Assembly: GCA_021793095.1 (NCBI GenBank)
Contig: JAJYTK010000004.1
Coordinates: 1 to 14,947, forward strand
DNA length: 14,947 bases
Reading direction: 5' to 3'
Origin: Pseudomonadota bacterium
GTDB lineage: Bacteria > Pseudomonadota > Gammaproteobacteria > Burkholderiales > Burkholderiaceae_B
Positions within the stretch are counted from its first letter, which is position 1, and every line of letters begins with the position of its first letter. This document shows positions 7,611 to 14,947 of this stretch, one piece after another. A program made the translations under genes and the position numbers. The notes under the pieces were generated by a model that worked only from the letters and a program-made list of their open reading frames with translations, had not been told where the DNA came from and searched no databases.

Positions 7611-9878
7611 ATGAGCGCTCAACGCCGGCCCTTTGTTCATCGTGTGGGCCAAAACACGGTGCACGCAGCCTTGTGCAGTGCTTTGGTGGCCTCTGCTTCT
7701 GCTTGGGCCCAAGAGGGTCAATCAGACACATCAGATGATACGGATGTCCGTAGTGTGCAGCAGTTTGAAACAATTACTGTGCAGGGCAGTGCCGGGGATG
7801 GCTACCAAACCCGTGAGGCCAGTTCGCCAAAGTTTGTGGTACCTCTGATCGATACGCCCCGCACAGTCGATGTGATTCCCGAGGCGGTGATCAAGGATCG
7901 CGGCGCGACTTCTCTACAGGATGTACTACGCAATACGCCCGGCATTAGTTTGGGTTCCGGCGAAGGGGGGACGCCCACCGGTGACCGTCCCTTTATTCGT
8001 GGCTACGAGGCCAGCACTGATATTTTTATCGATGGCGTGCGTGATTATGCTCGTGGCTATCACGAGGTATTTAATCTCGAATCTGTTGAGGTCGTTAAGG
8101 GGCCCAGCGGTGTGCTTACCGGTCGAGGTGGGACGGGGGGCAGTATTAACATGCAAACCAAAACCCCCAAGGCTTATGATTTTGCGGATGCAACGGTTGG
8201 GATCGGTAATGGCGGGCAGCACCGTTTGACCCTCGATGGCAACCTGACGCTGGGTGAGACCTCAGCGATGCGACTCAATCTCATGCGTATGGGTGGTGAT
8301 GTTCCGGGCCGCAATGAGGTGAAATACAACCGTTGGGGTATTGCGCCTTCTATTGCCTTTGGGCTGGGTACTCCCACGCGTTTCACTCTGAGCTACGCAC
8401 ATATTGAAAACAAAGATACCCCCGATATGGGCATCCCGTTTAGGAATGATGCCGTTCCTGACCGCGTTCGGCCTTTAGAACCCAATAGGAAAAACTTTTA
8501 CGGCCGCAAGGACGTGGATTTTCGTCAAAATAAATTTGATACGGCCACGGCGACCATCGAGCACGATTTTGCCGATGACCTGACTGTGCGTAACATCACA
8601 CGCTACGGCAAATCACTCAACCACTATTTGTTTACTCGCCCATCATTTGAAAATTGCACGAAAACTGACAAAAATCCTAATCCAGCACCCTCCTGTTACA
8701 CCGAAGGGGCTGATCTGCAGTTCACGCGCTCTGACCGAGCCCGTTGGCGGGAAAGCAAATCGCTGATCAACCAGACGGATATTTTTGGTGAGTTTAATAC
8801 CGGCTCGGCACGCCATTATTTTGTGGCGGGTATGGAGTTTGGCCGCGAACGCTTGTATTCAAAGGCCATGGATGGGCTGCCTGGTGAGGACATGGGGTCA
8901 TTTTGGAACCCTAACCCCAATAAACACTACAGTTCAAATATTAGCTATGGGCCTAAAACCCGCGATGGGTACATTGATACCAAGGCCATCTACCTCATGG
9001 ATACCATTGAACTCAACGAGCAGTGGTATGTGAGCGGTGGGGTGCGCTATGACCGTTTCAAGGTCCATGCGGACGCAACGACAGGGCGTGGTGGCGTACC
9101 TGTGCCGGCAGCGGGTCGGACGGATGGCATCTGGAGCTACCAGGCTGGTGTTGTGTATAAGCCCGTCTATTACGGCAGTGTGTATCTGTCCTATGGCACC
9201 TCGGCTAACCCCGCAGGGGAAAATCTGGGTCAGGCCGGTGGGGCGGATGGGCCAGCGGGTGGGGCGACCGTCCATGATTTAAAACCTGAAAAGAGCCGTT
9301 CATGGGAGTTGGGTACCAAATGGGATCTCTTTGATGAGCAAATGAGCTTTACTGCAGCTGTATTTGAAACCAAGAAAACAGATGCGCGTTCGCAGGATCC
9401 CTTGCAGGACGATATTGTGACGCTTAATGGGAAAAACCGTGTGCGCGGTCTGGAAATTGGTGTAGAGGGGGCGATCACCCCTAAATGGGATATTTGGGCG
9501 GGTTATACCTTTTTAAATTCCAAGGTGCTCAATTATGTGAATAATGGTGAGAACTACTCAGGCAAGCGCATGAAGTTTATCCCCAAACACAGCGCCACCT
9601 TGTGGACCACCTATCAGTTGGATCCTAAATGGAGCATTGGCGGCGGGGTGACCTATACCGGCATGCGCTATGTTGATGATGCCAATAAGTACGAGCTGCC
9701 ATCCAATACAGTGGTGGATGCGATGGTCAAATACCAGGTGAATAAGAACTTTGATTTGCAGCTCAACGTCAATAACCTCACGAATACGCGCATCTGGGAT
9801 GCCTCACATGTGGGGCTCTTTGCCAATGTTGGTCATGGACGCTCCATCATGCTCAATGCCAGTTACCATTTTGAGTAA
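7611..9878 (+). CDS. fiu: TonB-dependent siderophore receptor, Fiu-like (catecholate type)
   Basis: Outer-membrane gated channel for ferric siderophore, driven by TonB-ExbBD. 755 aa; no STN signalling domain, so it is a pure transporter. The signal peptide spans about residues 1-33 with cleavage after AWA. A TonB-box-like ETITVQG lies near 53-59. The plug follows (VDVIPEAVIKDRGATSLQDV, GDRPFIRGYEAST, VEVVKGPSGVLTGRGG, GGSINMQTK), then a 22-strand-type barrel. The mature protein has only two Cys, C349 and C362, 13 residues apart in a predicted outer loop, likely a disulfide. It ends YHFE, so the usual terminal aromatic residue is followed by one Glu. GGAG at 7597-7600 precedes the ATG by 10 bp. 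The pairing with piuC is as in E. coli fiu-ybiX and Pseudomonas piuA-piuC. The exact ligand is inferred. Confidence 0.93.
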   Translation: MSAQRRPFVHRVGQNTVHAALCSALVASASAWAQEGQSDTSDDTDVRSVQQFETITVQGSAGDGYQTREASSPKFVVPLIDTPRTVDVIPEAVIKDRGATSLQDVLRNTPGISLGSGEGGTPTGDRPFIRGYEASTDIFIDGVRDYARGYHEVFNLESVEVVKGPSGVLTGRGGTGGSINMQTKTPKAYDFADATVGIGNGGQHRLTLDGNLTLGETSAMRLNLMRMGGDVPGRNEVKYNRWGIAPSIAFGLGTPTRFTLSYAHIENKDTPDMGIPFRNDAVPDRVRPLEPNRKNFYGRKDVDFRQNKFDTATATIEHDFADDLTVRNITRYGKSLNHYLFTRPSFENCTKTDKNPNPAPSCYTEGADLQFTRSDRARWRESKSLINQTDIFGEFNTGSARHYFVAGMEFGRERLYSKAMDGLPGEDMGSFWNPNPNKHYSSNISYGPKTRDGYIDTKAIYLMDTIELNEQWYVSGGVRYDRFKVHADATTGRGGVPVPAAGRTDGIWSYQAGVVYKPVYYGSVYLSYGTSANPAGENLGQAGGADGPAGGATVHDLKPEKSRSWELGTKWDLFDEQMSFTAAVFETKKTDARSQDPLQDDIVTLNGKNRVRGLEIGVEGAITPKWDIWAGYTFLNSKVLNYVNNGENYSGKRMKFIPKHSATLWTTYQLDPKWSIGGGVTYTGMRYVDDANKYELPSNTVVDAMVKYQVNKNFDLQLNVNNLTNTRIWDASHVGLFANVGHGRSIMLNASYHFE

Positions 9879-10016
9879 TGCATTGATGCGGCGTTGACAG
9901 CGTGTGCACGCAGAGGCATTGGCGCCCTTGTTTGACTCGGTTTTGTGCCGGATCAGGCAGGGGCGTTATCGTTTTGGCTATGCTTGGTGATATAAACTTT
10001 TGTGATGGAGAGGATC

Positions 10017-10697
10017 ATGTTGATCGTCATTCCTGAGGTATTGAGTCCTGACGAGGTCAAACAGTGCCGCATGGCCTTGTTGTCGGCGCCGTGGCAAGAC
10101 GGCCTTGAGACGGCAGGTTACCTCGCTGCAGACGTCAAGAAAAACCAGCAACTGCCCTTGGATAGCCCAGTGGCTAAGGACATTGGCTCATTGATTATGC
10201 AGCGGTTAGCGCAACACCCGCAATTTATTGCAGCTGCTTTACCGGCCAAGATGCTGCCGCCCCGCTTTAACCGTTACGAAGGGGGGCAAACCTACGGTAA
10301 TCATATCGATAATGCTATTTTTAATGTCCCAGGGACACAGGAGCGTATTCGCAGTGATGTGTCTTCCACGCTTTTTTTAAGTCCGCCCGATGAATATGAG
10401 GGGGGCGAGCTGGTCATCGAGGACACCTATGGTACGCAGCAGGTCAAACTTAAGGCGGGCGATTTGGTGGTGTATCCCGGCACGAGCCTGCATCGTGTCA
10501 ATCCGGTGACGGCCGGGATGCGTCTGGCTTCATTTTTTTGGACTCAAAGCATGATCCGACAGGCGCATCAGCGGGCTTTACTCTGGGAGCTCGATCAGTC
10601 TATCCAACGTTTGGCACAGCAAGGCAGTGATACTGCCGAACTCGCTCGTTTGAGTGGGGTCTACCATAATCTGATCCGCGAATGGGCAGAGGTTTAA
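10017..10697 (+). CDS. piuC: PiuC/YbiX, PKHD-type Fe(II)/2-oxoglutarate-dependent hydroxylase
   Basis: An Fe(II)- and 2-oxoglutarate-dependent dioxygenase of the prolyl-4-hydroxylase-like family; its substrate is not established in general. 226 aa from the ATG at 10017, matching E. coli YbiX (225 aa) in length and layout. Iron ligands are H96 and D98 in NHIDNA and H159 in LHRV. The 2-oxoglutarate-binding Arg is R169 in GMRLASFFW. The conserved end is YHNLIREWAEV. I prefer the 10017 ATG over GTG 10002 because GGAGAGG at 10007-10013 is the ribosome site and family proteins start here. A gap of 138 bp separates it from the receptor gene; I see no terminator there, so it is probably in the same Fur-controlled transcript. 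Confidence 0.95.
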   Translation: MLIVIPEVLSPDEVKQCRMALLSAPWQDGLETAGYLAADVKKNQQLPLDSPVAKDIGSLIMQRLAQHPQFIAAALPAKMLPPRFNRYEGGQTYGNHIDNAIFNVPGTQERIRSDVSSTLFLSPPDEYEGGELVIEDTYGTQQVKLKAGDLVVYPGTSLHRVNPVTAGMRLASFFWTQSMIRQAHQRALLWELDQSIQRLAQQGSDTAELARLSGVYHNLIREWAEV

Positions 10698-10723
10698 CGC
10701 GTTTAAAACACCAGGAGATAAGA

Positions 10724-11818
10724 GTGTCAGAGGCAGCTGAGATACCCGCCGATGTGGTGGCTGTGAAGGATTATTGGCCCTATGCGCAGGCACGTTTGGA
10801 GGCCTCGGCGTGGGCTTATTTTAGCGGCGGGGCAGAACAAGAGCGTGGATTAGAAAAAAATCTACAGGCCTTTGCGGATTATGAAATTATCCCGCGGGTG
10901 CTGCAGGATATGACCCAAGGCAGCACTCAAATTGATCTGAATGGTCGTGCCTATGCTTATCCAATTTTTTTAGCCCCTGTGGCTTGGCAACGTTGGGCGC
11001 ACCCGGAGGGTGAGCTCGCCACTGCACAGGCGGCCGCAGCGATGGGTGCCCCTTTTATGGTGAGCATGCAATCGACTTCTAGCATCGAAGAGATTCGGGC
11101 CGCTGCCCCTCAGGCCGAGTTATGGTTGCAGTGGTATTGGCATCATGATCGGACCGCGACCGAGGCGTTATGGCAGCGCTGCGTGCAGGCTGAGGTCACT
11201 GCTATTGTGCTCACCTTAGATGCCCCGGTACAGGGGTTGCGTCCTCGTGAACAACGGGCTGGACAGCACCGTCCTGCTCACCTGCACACCCCACATTTAG
11301 ATGGTTTTAACGGGGCAGCACAGCATTTTGCCGCAGCGGGTCAAAGCCCTGTTTTTGGGGCAGGCCTGATGCATTCAGCCCCGCGCTGGCATGAGGTGCA
11401 GGCCTTTATCGAAGCCTGTCCTTTACCCGTGTGGCTCAAGGGGGTGATGCATCCAGATGATGCCCGTTTAGCGGTTGAGGTGGGGGCGGCTGGGGTGATG
11501 GTGTCGAATCATGGGGCACGTCAGCTTGATGCGTTTCCAGCCCCTGTGCGTTGCTTACCGGCCGTGGTATCTGCCGTTCAGGGCCGTCTACCGGTGGTGT
11601 TAGATGGCGGGGTGCGCAGTGGTAGCGATGTGTTTATCGCGTTGGCATTGGGGGCGCAGGCAGTGGCCATTGGTCGGCCCTATGTGATGGGGTTGGCCGT
11701 GGGTGGGGCCGCTGGGGTGGCCCATGTATTGCATCTGTTGCGCACCGAGCTCGAGCTGACCATGGTCCTGTCGGGCTGCGCACAGATCGAGCAGATCAGT
11801 TGCGAACGCCTAGCTTAG
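10724..11818 (+). CDS. FMN-dependent alpha-hydroxy-acid oxidase/dehydrogenase
   Basis: Belongs to the glycolate oxidase / lactate dehydrogenase (LldD) / mandelate dehydrogenase family: oxidises an L-2-hydroxy acid to the 2-oxo acid with FMN. 364 aa. Active-site residues line up: Y32 in AYFSGGAEQE (substrate-binding Tyr), the Tyr of LQWYWHHD, K239 in WLKGV (flavin N1 lysine), H263 in SNHGARQLD (catalytic base) and R266. K239 to H263 spacing equals that of glycolate oxidase. The phosphate-binding region is DGGVRSGSDVFIALALGA followed by GRPYVMG. No signal or membrane segment. I chose GTG 10724 because AGGAG at 10713-10717 has ideal spacing; an earlier GTG at 10682 would overlap piuC. Lying 26 bp after piuC it is very likely co-transcribed. 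Substrate unknown. Its 3' end overlaps the convergent PP0621-like gene by 23 bp. Confidence 0.92.
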   Translation: MSEAAEIPADVVAVKDYWPYAQARLEASAWAYFSGGAEQERGLEKNLQAFADYEIIPRVLQDMTQGSTQIDLNGRAYAYPIFLAPVAWQRWAHPEGELATAQAAAAMGAPFMVSMQSTSSIEEIRAAAPQAELWLQWYWHHDRTATEALWQRCVQAEVTAIVLTLDAPVQGLRPREQRAGQHRPAHLHTPHLDGFNGAAQHFAAAGQSPVFGAGLMHSAPRWHEVQAFIEACPLPVWLKGVMHPDDARLAVEVGAAGVMVSNHGARQLDAFPAPVRCLPAVVSAVQGRLPVVLDGGVRSGSDVFIALALGAQAVAIGRPYVMGLAVGGAAGVAHVLHLLRTELELTMVLSGCAQIEQISCERLA

Positions 11819-12062
11819 CGTGTTCTAGGCTGCACCAGGTATGCTGATTGCTCATCAGGGCCTCAGAGCGCGGTAAATAAATACCACAATGGGCGCAACG
11901 CACCATCGGCTCTTTGCCACGAGACAGGCTCAAATTGCGTGCTTGTTGGACCTGCTGACGGTGTTTGCTGTAGGAAATGATGCGCAGGATCACCATCAAC
12001 ACGACGACGACCCCAATCCAGAAAAATAACTTACCCAATTGAACCTCGCTGTAAAAGAACAT
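11796..12062 (-). CDS. PP0621-family small membrane protein with zinc-ribbon-like motif
   Basis: An 88-aa protein with one N-terminal membrane segment (KLFFWIGVVVVLMVILRII), a basic/Gln-rich linker, and a C-terminal metal-site-like motif: C-A-H-C-G, then H-x-W-C-x3-H. Similar small proteins occur beside ccsA-like genes in betaproteobacteria; function unknown. Two starts are possible: ATG at 12062, which has no clear ribosome site and lies within the ccsA-like gene, and TTG at 12038 with GCGAGG 5 bp upstream, giving an 80-aa protein starting at GKLFFW, which looks like the family's normal N-terminus. With the TTG start it overlaps the upstream stop by 8 bp, the classic arrangement for translational coupling. 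The 3' end overlaps the hydroxy-acid-oxidase gene on the other strand by 23 bp. Confidence 0.82.
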   Translation of the reverse strand: MFFYSEVQLGKLFFWIGVVVVLMVILRIISYSKHRQQVQQARNLSLSRGKEPMVRCAHCGIYLPRSEALMSNQHTWCSLEHAKLGVRN

Positions 12063-12921
12063 CAAGCACGAAATGACTGCCCGAATAAGCCAATAATAAT
12101 AAAATAAACCCTAATAATGTCGCTCTGACGGCGGCTCGACCCCGCCATCCATACAGGCGGCGCCCCACCAATAATGCACCAAAAGTCAGCCAAGACAGGA
12201 CAGTAAACACGGTTTTATGGTCTAATGGAAACCACTGCTGCGTCAGCATTGCAGACACTAGTGAGCCGCTAATCATTGCCAAGGTCAGTGCCGCAAAACC
12301 AAAGCGAATAAAATGAAATAGCAGCTGCTCTTGTGTGAGCAAAGGCGGCATGCTTTCCAGGGCTAGGTACAGTACTGGACGCTTTCGTTGCGCCGTGGCA
12401 GGTTGATGTAGGTAGCGCTCAAAAAACAGTACCAGCAGCGCATAGACCGCGGCAACTGCCATTAGACCATAGGAAATCAGTGCGATGATGAGGTGGCCTT
12501 GTACCCAGTCGTTATGGGCGGCCACCACAAAGCTACCCTGCGGAAAGAGCAGGCTAATCAAGCAGGCAACCGCGGACAATGGCAATAAGGCCAACAGATA
12601 GCTATTGAGTGAGAGGAAAAAACTCTCGATCCAAAAGACCACCATGGCCAGCCATATGGCAGCAGATAGCCCGACTGCCCACCCCAAAAACAAGCCCTCT
12701 GGCAGCAGGATGCTTTGGCCTAGGCCCAGCCCATGTAAAATAAGGGCAACCAGCAAGGCTCCCTTAAAGCCAGTAGGTAGTTGGCCAATAGGGCCTTGGT
12801 ATTGCACGAGCAAGCGCCACATCCAGGCTGCAAGGCCTGTGTAGGTTGCTGCGGCGAGCAGATAAAATAAAATATATGACGGCATTAATATTGGGTAATC
12901 AAAAAGATAATCATAGTGCAT
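12031..12921 (-). CDS. CcsA/YpjD-like cytochrome c assembly family membrane protein
   Basis: A 296-aa polytopic inner-membrane protein with about eight hydrophobic segments. It fits the short CcsA/CcmC/YpjD family rather than the long haem-lyase CcmF. Histidines conserved in the family type are visible: HNDWVQGH near the middle, LDHKTVF, and GSHFVLD at the end. No WWD-like haem-handling motif is evident, so the role in cytochrome c maturation is uncertain; E. coli YpjD (CorE) was linked to metal handling, and the family next to ffh has no firm function. The first ATG is at 12921; ATG 12885 (MPSYILFYLL) is an equally good start and matches the usual N-terminus. Neither has a clear ribosome site. 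It is divergent from ffh, as is common in beta- and gammaproteobacteria, and coupled to the PP0621-like gene. Confidence 0.85.
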   Translation of the reverse strand: MHYDYLFDYPILMPSYILFYLLAAATYTGLAAWMWRLLVQYQGPIGQLPTGFKGALLVALILHGLGLGQSILLPEGLFLGWAVGLSAAIWLAMVVFWIESFFLSLNSYLLALLPLSAVACLISLLFPQGSFVVAAHNDWVQGHLIIALISYGLMAVAAVYALLVLFFERYLHQPATAQRKRPVLYLALESMPPLLTQEQLLFHFIRFGFAALTLAMISGSLVSAMLTQQWFPLDHKTVFTVLSWLTFGALLVGRRLYGWRGRAAVRATLLGFILLLLAYSGSHFVLDVLLQRGSIG

Positions 12922-12984
12922 AAACTGGCAAAAGGTTAAGCCAGTACGCCTTTTTAAAATTATACTTTAAGCGAAACACATTAT
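12922..12984. promoter_or_regulatory. Shared divergent promoter region of ffh and the ccsA-like gene
   Basis: 63 bp between two divergent starts, very A/T-rich. On the + strand TATACT at 12961-12966 can be a -10 for ffh. On the - strand TATAAT (12964 down to 12959) can be the -10 for the ccsA-like gene. The two overlap, so the transcripts would start close together; -35 elements are weak for both. No ribosome site precedes ffh. Confidence 0.45.
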
Positions 12985-14499
12985 ATGTTCGAAAATCTTA
13001 CACAACGCATGTCGCGTATTGTGAAAACAATGCGCGGTCAAGCCCGACTGACCGAGGCCAACACCCAGGAAATGCTCCGTGAGGTGCGTATGGCCTTGCT
13101 CGAGGCGGACGTGGCCTTGCCTGTGGTGCGTGAGTTTATCTCAGAGGTGCGGACCAAGGCCTTGGGCACCGAGGTGGTGGATTCCTTAAACCCGGGGCAG
13201 GCCCTAGTCGGCGTGGTGCATGAGGAGCTCACCGCACTCATGGGTGGGGGGCAGTCCCCCGAAGAGCTCGAGTTATCACTGGCCACCCAACCCCCAGCAG
13301 TTATTTTAATGGCAGGTCTTCAGGGGGCTGGTAAAACGACCACAGTGGGTAAGCTTTCTCGCTGGTTGCAGGCGGGTGAGCATACCCACAAGGGGCGCAA
13401 GAGCGGGAGCAAAAAGGTCTTGGTTGTCAGTGCCGACGTTTATCGCCCCGCTGCCATTGACCAGTTAGAAACAGTGGCCCAGCAGGTGGGGGTAGATTTT
13501 CTGCCGACACAAAGCACAGAAAAACCGGTGGCCATTGCCGAGCGCGCCTTAGAGCATGCCCGACGTCACCATTATGACGTATTAATCGTTGATACCGCGG
13601 GGCGCTTGGGGGTTGACGAGGAGATGATGCAAGAGATTCAAACCTTGCACCAGGCCTTGGATCCTATTGAAACCTTGTTTGTGGTGGATGCCATGCAAGG
13701 TCAGGACGCGGTCAACGTGGCTCAAGCCTTTGGCGAGGCATTACCTTTGACAGGGGTGGTGCTCACCAAGCTCGATGGTGATGCCCGCGGGGGGGCCGCA
13801 CTCTCAGTGCGTCATGTCACGGGCAAACCCCTCAAATTTATCGGTGTGTCCGAAAAAATGGATGGGCTCGAGCCTTTTCACCCTGAGCGCATGGCGCAGC
13901 GCGTCTTGGGCATGGGTGATGTGGTGAGCTTGGTAGAGCAGGCACAGCGCAACATTGATGTGGCCGAGGCCGAAAAAATGGCTGAGCGCATCAAGTCGGG
14001 CAAAGGCTTCGATCTAAATGACTTTTTAGAACAGCTTCAACAGGTCAAAAAAATGGGAGATATGGGCTCCCTGCTCAAAAAGCTTCCTGGTGAGTTGTCT
14101 CAAATGGCTGGTCAGATGCAAGGCGGCGAGGCTGAAAAACAATTGCGTCGTACCGAGGGTATTATCCATTCGATGACCCCAGAAGAGCGCAGCAAGCCGC
14201 AGATCTTGCGTGCCTCGCGCAAGCGGCGTATCGCTGCGGGGGCAGGGGTACAGGTCCAAGAGGTCAATCGCATGCTCAAGCAATTTGAGCAAATGCAGGG
14301 CATGATGAAAAAGATGAAAGGCGGTGGGATGGCGCGCATGATGCGTGCCTTGGCAGGTGGCGGCCTAGGGGGTGGGTTAGGTGGCCTGCTTGGAGGAGGC
14401 GGCGGTGGGATGCCGGGTATGCCCGGGATGCCCGGTGGTGGCGGTATGCCAGGGGCAGGACGCCGACGCAACACACGCCGTAAGCGCCGTCGTCGCTAA
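12985..14499 (+). CDS. ffh: Ffh, signal recognition particle GTPase (SRP54)
   Basis: Binds 4.5S RNA and signal sequences of nascent membrane proteins and delivers ribosomes to FtsY. 504 aa, longer than the typical ~450. N domain about 1-95. G domain: P-loop GLQGAGKTTT at 111-120, DVYRPAAIDQLE at 151-162, DTAGRLG at 203-209, TKLDGDARGG at 261-270. The Met-rich M domain follows from about 325, with the RNA-binding SRKRRIAAGAG at 411-421 and QEVNRMLKQFEQMQGMMKKM. After residue 457 comes an unusual tail: Gly-rich (458-475), MPG repeats (476-490), then an Arg-rich end with 9 Arg in the last 12 residues. A gene for 4.5S RNA is not in the window. The start MFENLTQRMSRIVKTMRGQA is the family's normal N-terminus. 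Confidence 0.98.
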   Translation: MFENLTQRMSRIVKTMRGQARLTEANTQEMLREVRMALLEADVALPVVREFISEVRTKALGTEVVDSLNPGQALVGVVHEELTALMGGGQSPEELELSLATQPPAVILMAGLQGAGKTTTVGKLSRWLQAGEHTHKGRKSGSKKVLVVSADVYRPAAIDQLETVAQQVGVDFLPTQSTEKPVAIAERALEHARRHHYDVLIVDTAGRLGVDEEMMQEIQTLHQALDPIETLFVVDAMQGQDAVNVAQAFGEALPLTGVVLTKLDGDARGGAALSVRHVTGKPLKFIGVSEKMDGLEPFHPERMAQRVLGMGDVVSLVEQAQRNIDVAEAEKMAERIKSGKGFDLNDFLEQLQQVKKMGDMGSLLKKLPGELSQMAGQMQGGEAEKQLRRTEGIIHSMTPEERSKPQILRASRKRRIAAGAGVQVQEVNRMLKQFEQMQGMMKKMKGGGMARMMRALAGGGLGGGLGGLLGGGGGGMPGMPGMPGGGGMPGAGRRRNTRRKRRRR

Positions 14500-14515
14500 T
14501 TGCTGAGTTGTTTGG

Positions 14516-14544
14516 GCCACTCGTTGTCAGTCGCAGCGAGTGGC
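14516..14544. terminator. Stem-loop between convergent ffh and thiS
   Basis: GCCACTCGTTG (14516-14526) pairs with CAGCGAGTGGC (14534-14544), 11 bp including one G-U pair, loop TCAGTCG. It lies 16 bp after the ffh stop. No T-run follows on either strand, so it may be a weak or factor-assisted terminator or an RNA-end-protecting hairpin. A second small stem GCACC/GGTGC (14546-14561) follows directly. Confidence 0.45.
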
Positions 14545-14588
14545 GGCACCAGAGGGGGTGCTTATCGTGCAGCCAACATTATTTTGAG

Positions 14589-14795
14589 TTAACCACCACC
14601 GACGGCAACAACGATTTCGATGCGGTCTTGGGCCTTTAATTTTGTTTCGGCGTGGGCGCTCTTAGGCAAGATTTCCCCATTTAATTCGACAGCCACCCGT
14701 TTATCAGCAAAATCCAGTGACTCAAGCAAGGCACGTAGCGTTTGAGGCTCTATTTGGCGTGTTTCGCCGTTGATAATGACATCTATTTGTTTCAT
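14589..14795 (-). CDS. thiS: ThiS, sulfur carrier for thiamin thiazole synthesis
   Basis: A small beta-grasp sulfur carrier. Its C-terminal Gly is adenylated and turned into a thiocarboxylate that donates sulfur to thiazole synthase ThiG. 68 aa, typical length. It starts MKQIDVIINGE, has the central VAVELNGEILPKS motif, and ends DRIEIVVAVGGG with the required C-terminal Gly-Gly. I chose ATG 14795 because GGTAGAG lies just upstream; a TTG at 14807 is less likely. No thiG follows: downstream on this strand is the convergent ffh. So thiS is either alone or separated from the other thiazole genes. MoaD-like proteins share the fold, but length and motif favour ThiS. Confidence 0.93.
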   Translation of the reverse strand: MKQIDVIINGETRQIEPQTLRALLESLDFADKRVAVELNGEILPKSAHAETKLKAQDRIEIVVAVGGG

Positions 14796-14947
14796 TTTCT
14801 CTACCAATTTCTACCCATCAGGGTGAGTGCATCGAAAAGCGGATGACCGCCTGCCTAGGGAGAGCCCTGTGGCAGGGGCTATATTGATTTTACTTCATTT
14901 GTATTGTTTTGATGACCGTGCGGGTGCGGCACTCATCTGGGATTAGA
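14796..14947 (-). other. Upstream region of thiS with short stem-loops, no recognisable TPP riboswitch
   Basis: 152 bp to the window edge, no gene seen. Reading toward thiS on the - strand, there is a bulged stem near 14863-14880 (AGCCCTG against CAGGGGCT), a perfect GCGG-ATGA-CCGC hairpin (14839-14850 on the + strand), and a perfect ACCC-ATCA-GGGT hairpin (14813-14824) just before the thiS ribosome site. The conserved CUGAGA and ACCUGAUCUGGAUAAUGCCAGCG blocks of a TPP (thi-box) element are not present as far as the window reaches. Confidence 0.4.

Noticed and set aside
9879..10016. Terminator or separate promoter between the receptor and piuC
   Set aside because: Only a short GCGTG/CACGC inverted repeat without a T-run is seen, and no convincing -35/-10 pair or Fur box.
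14112..14474. Long Pro-rich open frame on the - strand inside ffh
   Set aside because: It is the reverse reading of the Gly-rich Ffh tail; no ribosome site or family resemblance.
14796..14947. TPP riboswitch before thiS
   Set aside because: Expected conserved blocks (CUGAGA and the AUCUGGAUAAUGCCAGCG region) are absent in the visible leader.

Overview
The window looks like chromosomal DNA of a betaproteobacterium, most likely Burkholderiales in or near Alcaligenaceae. The support is the style of the Ffh and HtpG proteins, a divergent ffh / ccsA-like pair, a PP0621-type zinc-ribbon gene beside it, and moderate G+C. This placement is inferred from protein character only. No rRNA, tRNA, CRISPR, transposase or integrase was seen.

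Left part (1-4006, all + strand): a catabolic or accessory module that is visibly richer in A+T than the rest. It has the 3' part of an NAD(P)+ aldehyde dehydrogenase, a GlcG/HbpS-family protein, a three-domain [2Fe-2S]-FAD-NAD(P)H electron-transfer reductase, a small [2Fe-2S] ferredoxin, an unrecognised Cys-free protein of 100 aa, and a second small [2Fe-2S] ferredoxin. It ends at a very strong intrinsic terminator. It reads like the electron-supply and aldehyde-oxidation end of an oxygenase pathway whose oxygenase is not in the window, probably upstream.

Middle part (4023-7396): rtcB (RNA ligase, - strand) and htpG (Hsp90 chaperone, + strand) are divergent. A near-consensus sigma-32 heat-shock promoter lies before htpG and a perfect terminator follows it.

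Iron-uptake part (7526-11818, + strand): a 23-bp perfect-palindrome Fur box sits on a recognisable -35/-10 promoter. Behind it are a Fiu-like TonB-dependent siderophore receptor, a PiuC/YbiX Fe(II)/2-oxoglutarate hydroxylase and an FMN-dependent alpha-hydroxy-acid oxidase. Receptor plus PiuC is a known pairing; the flavin oxidase riding with them is the less expected member.

Right part (11796-14947): a PP0621-like zinc-ribbon membrane protein overlaps genes at both ends. Upstream of it is a CcsA/YpjD-like membrane protein, then divergently ffh (SRP GTPase) with a long Gly/Met/Pro tail and an Arg-rich end. Last is a stand-alone thiS (thiamin sulfur carrier) with no thiG behind it and no recognisable TPP riboswitch in the visible leader.
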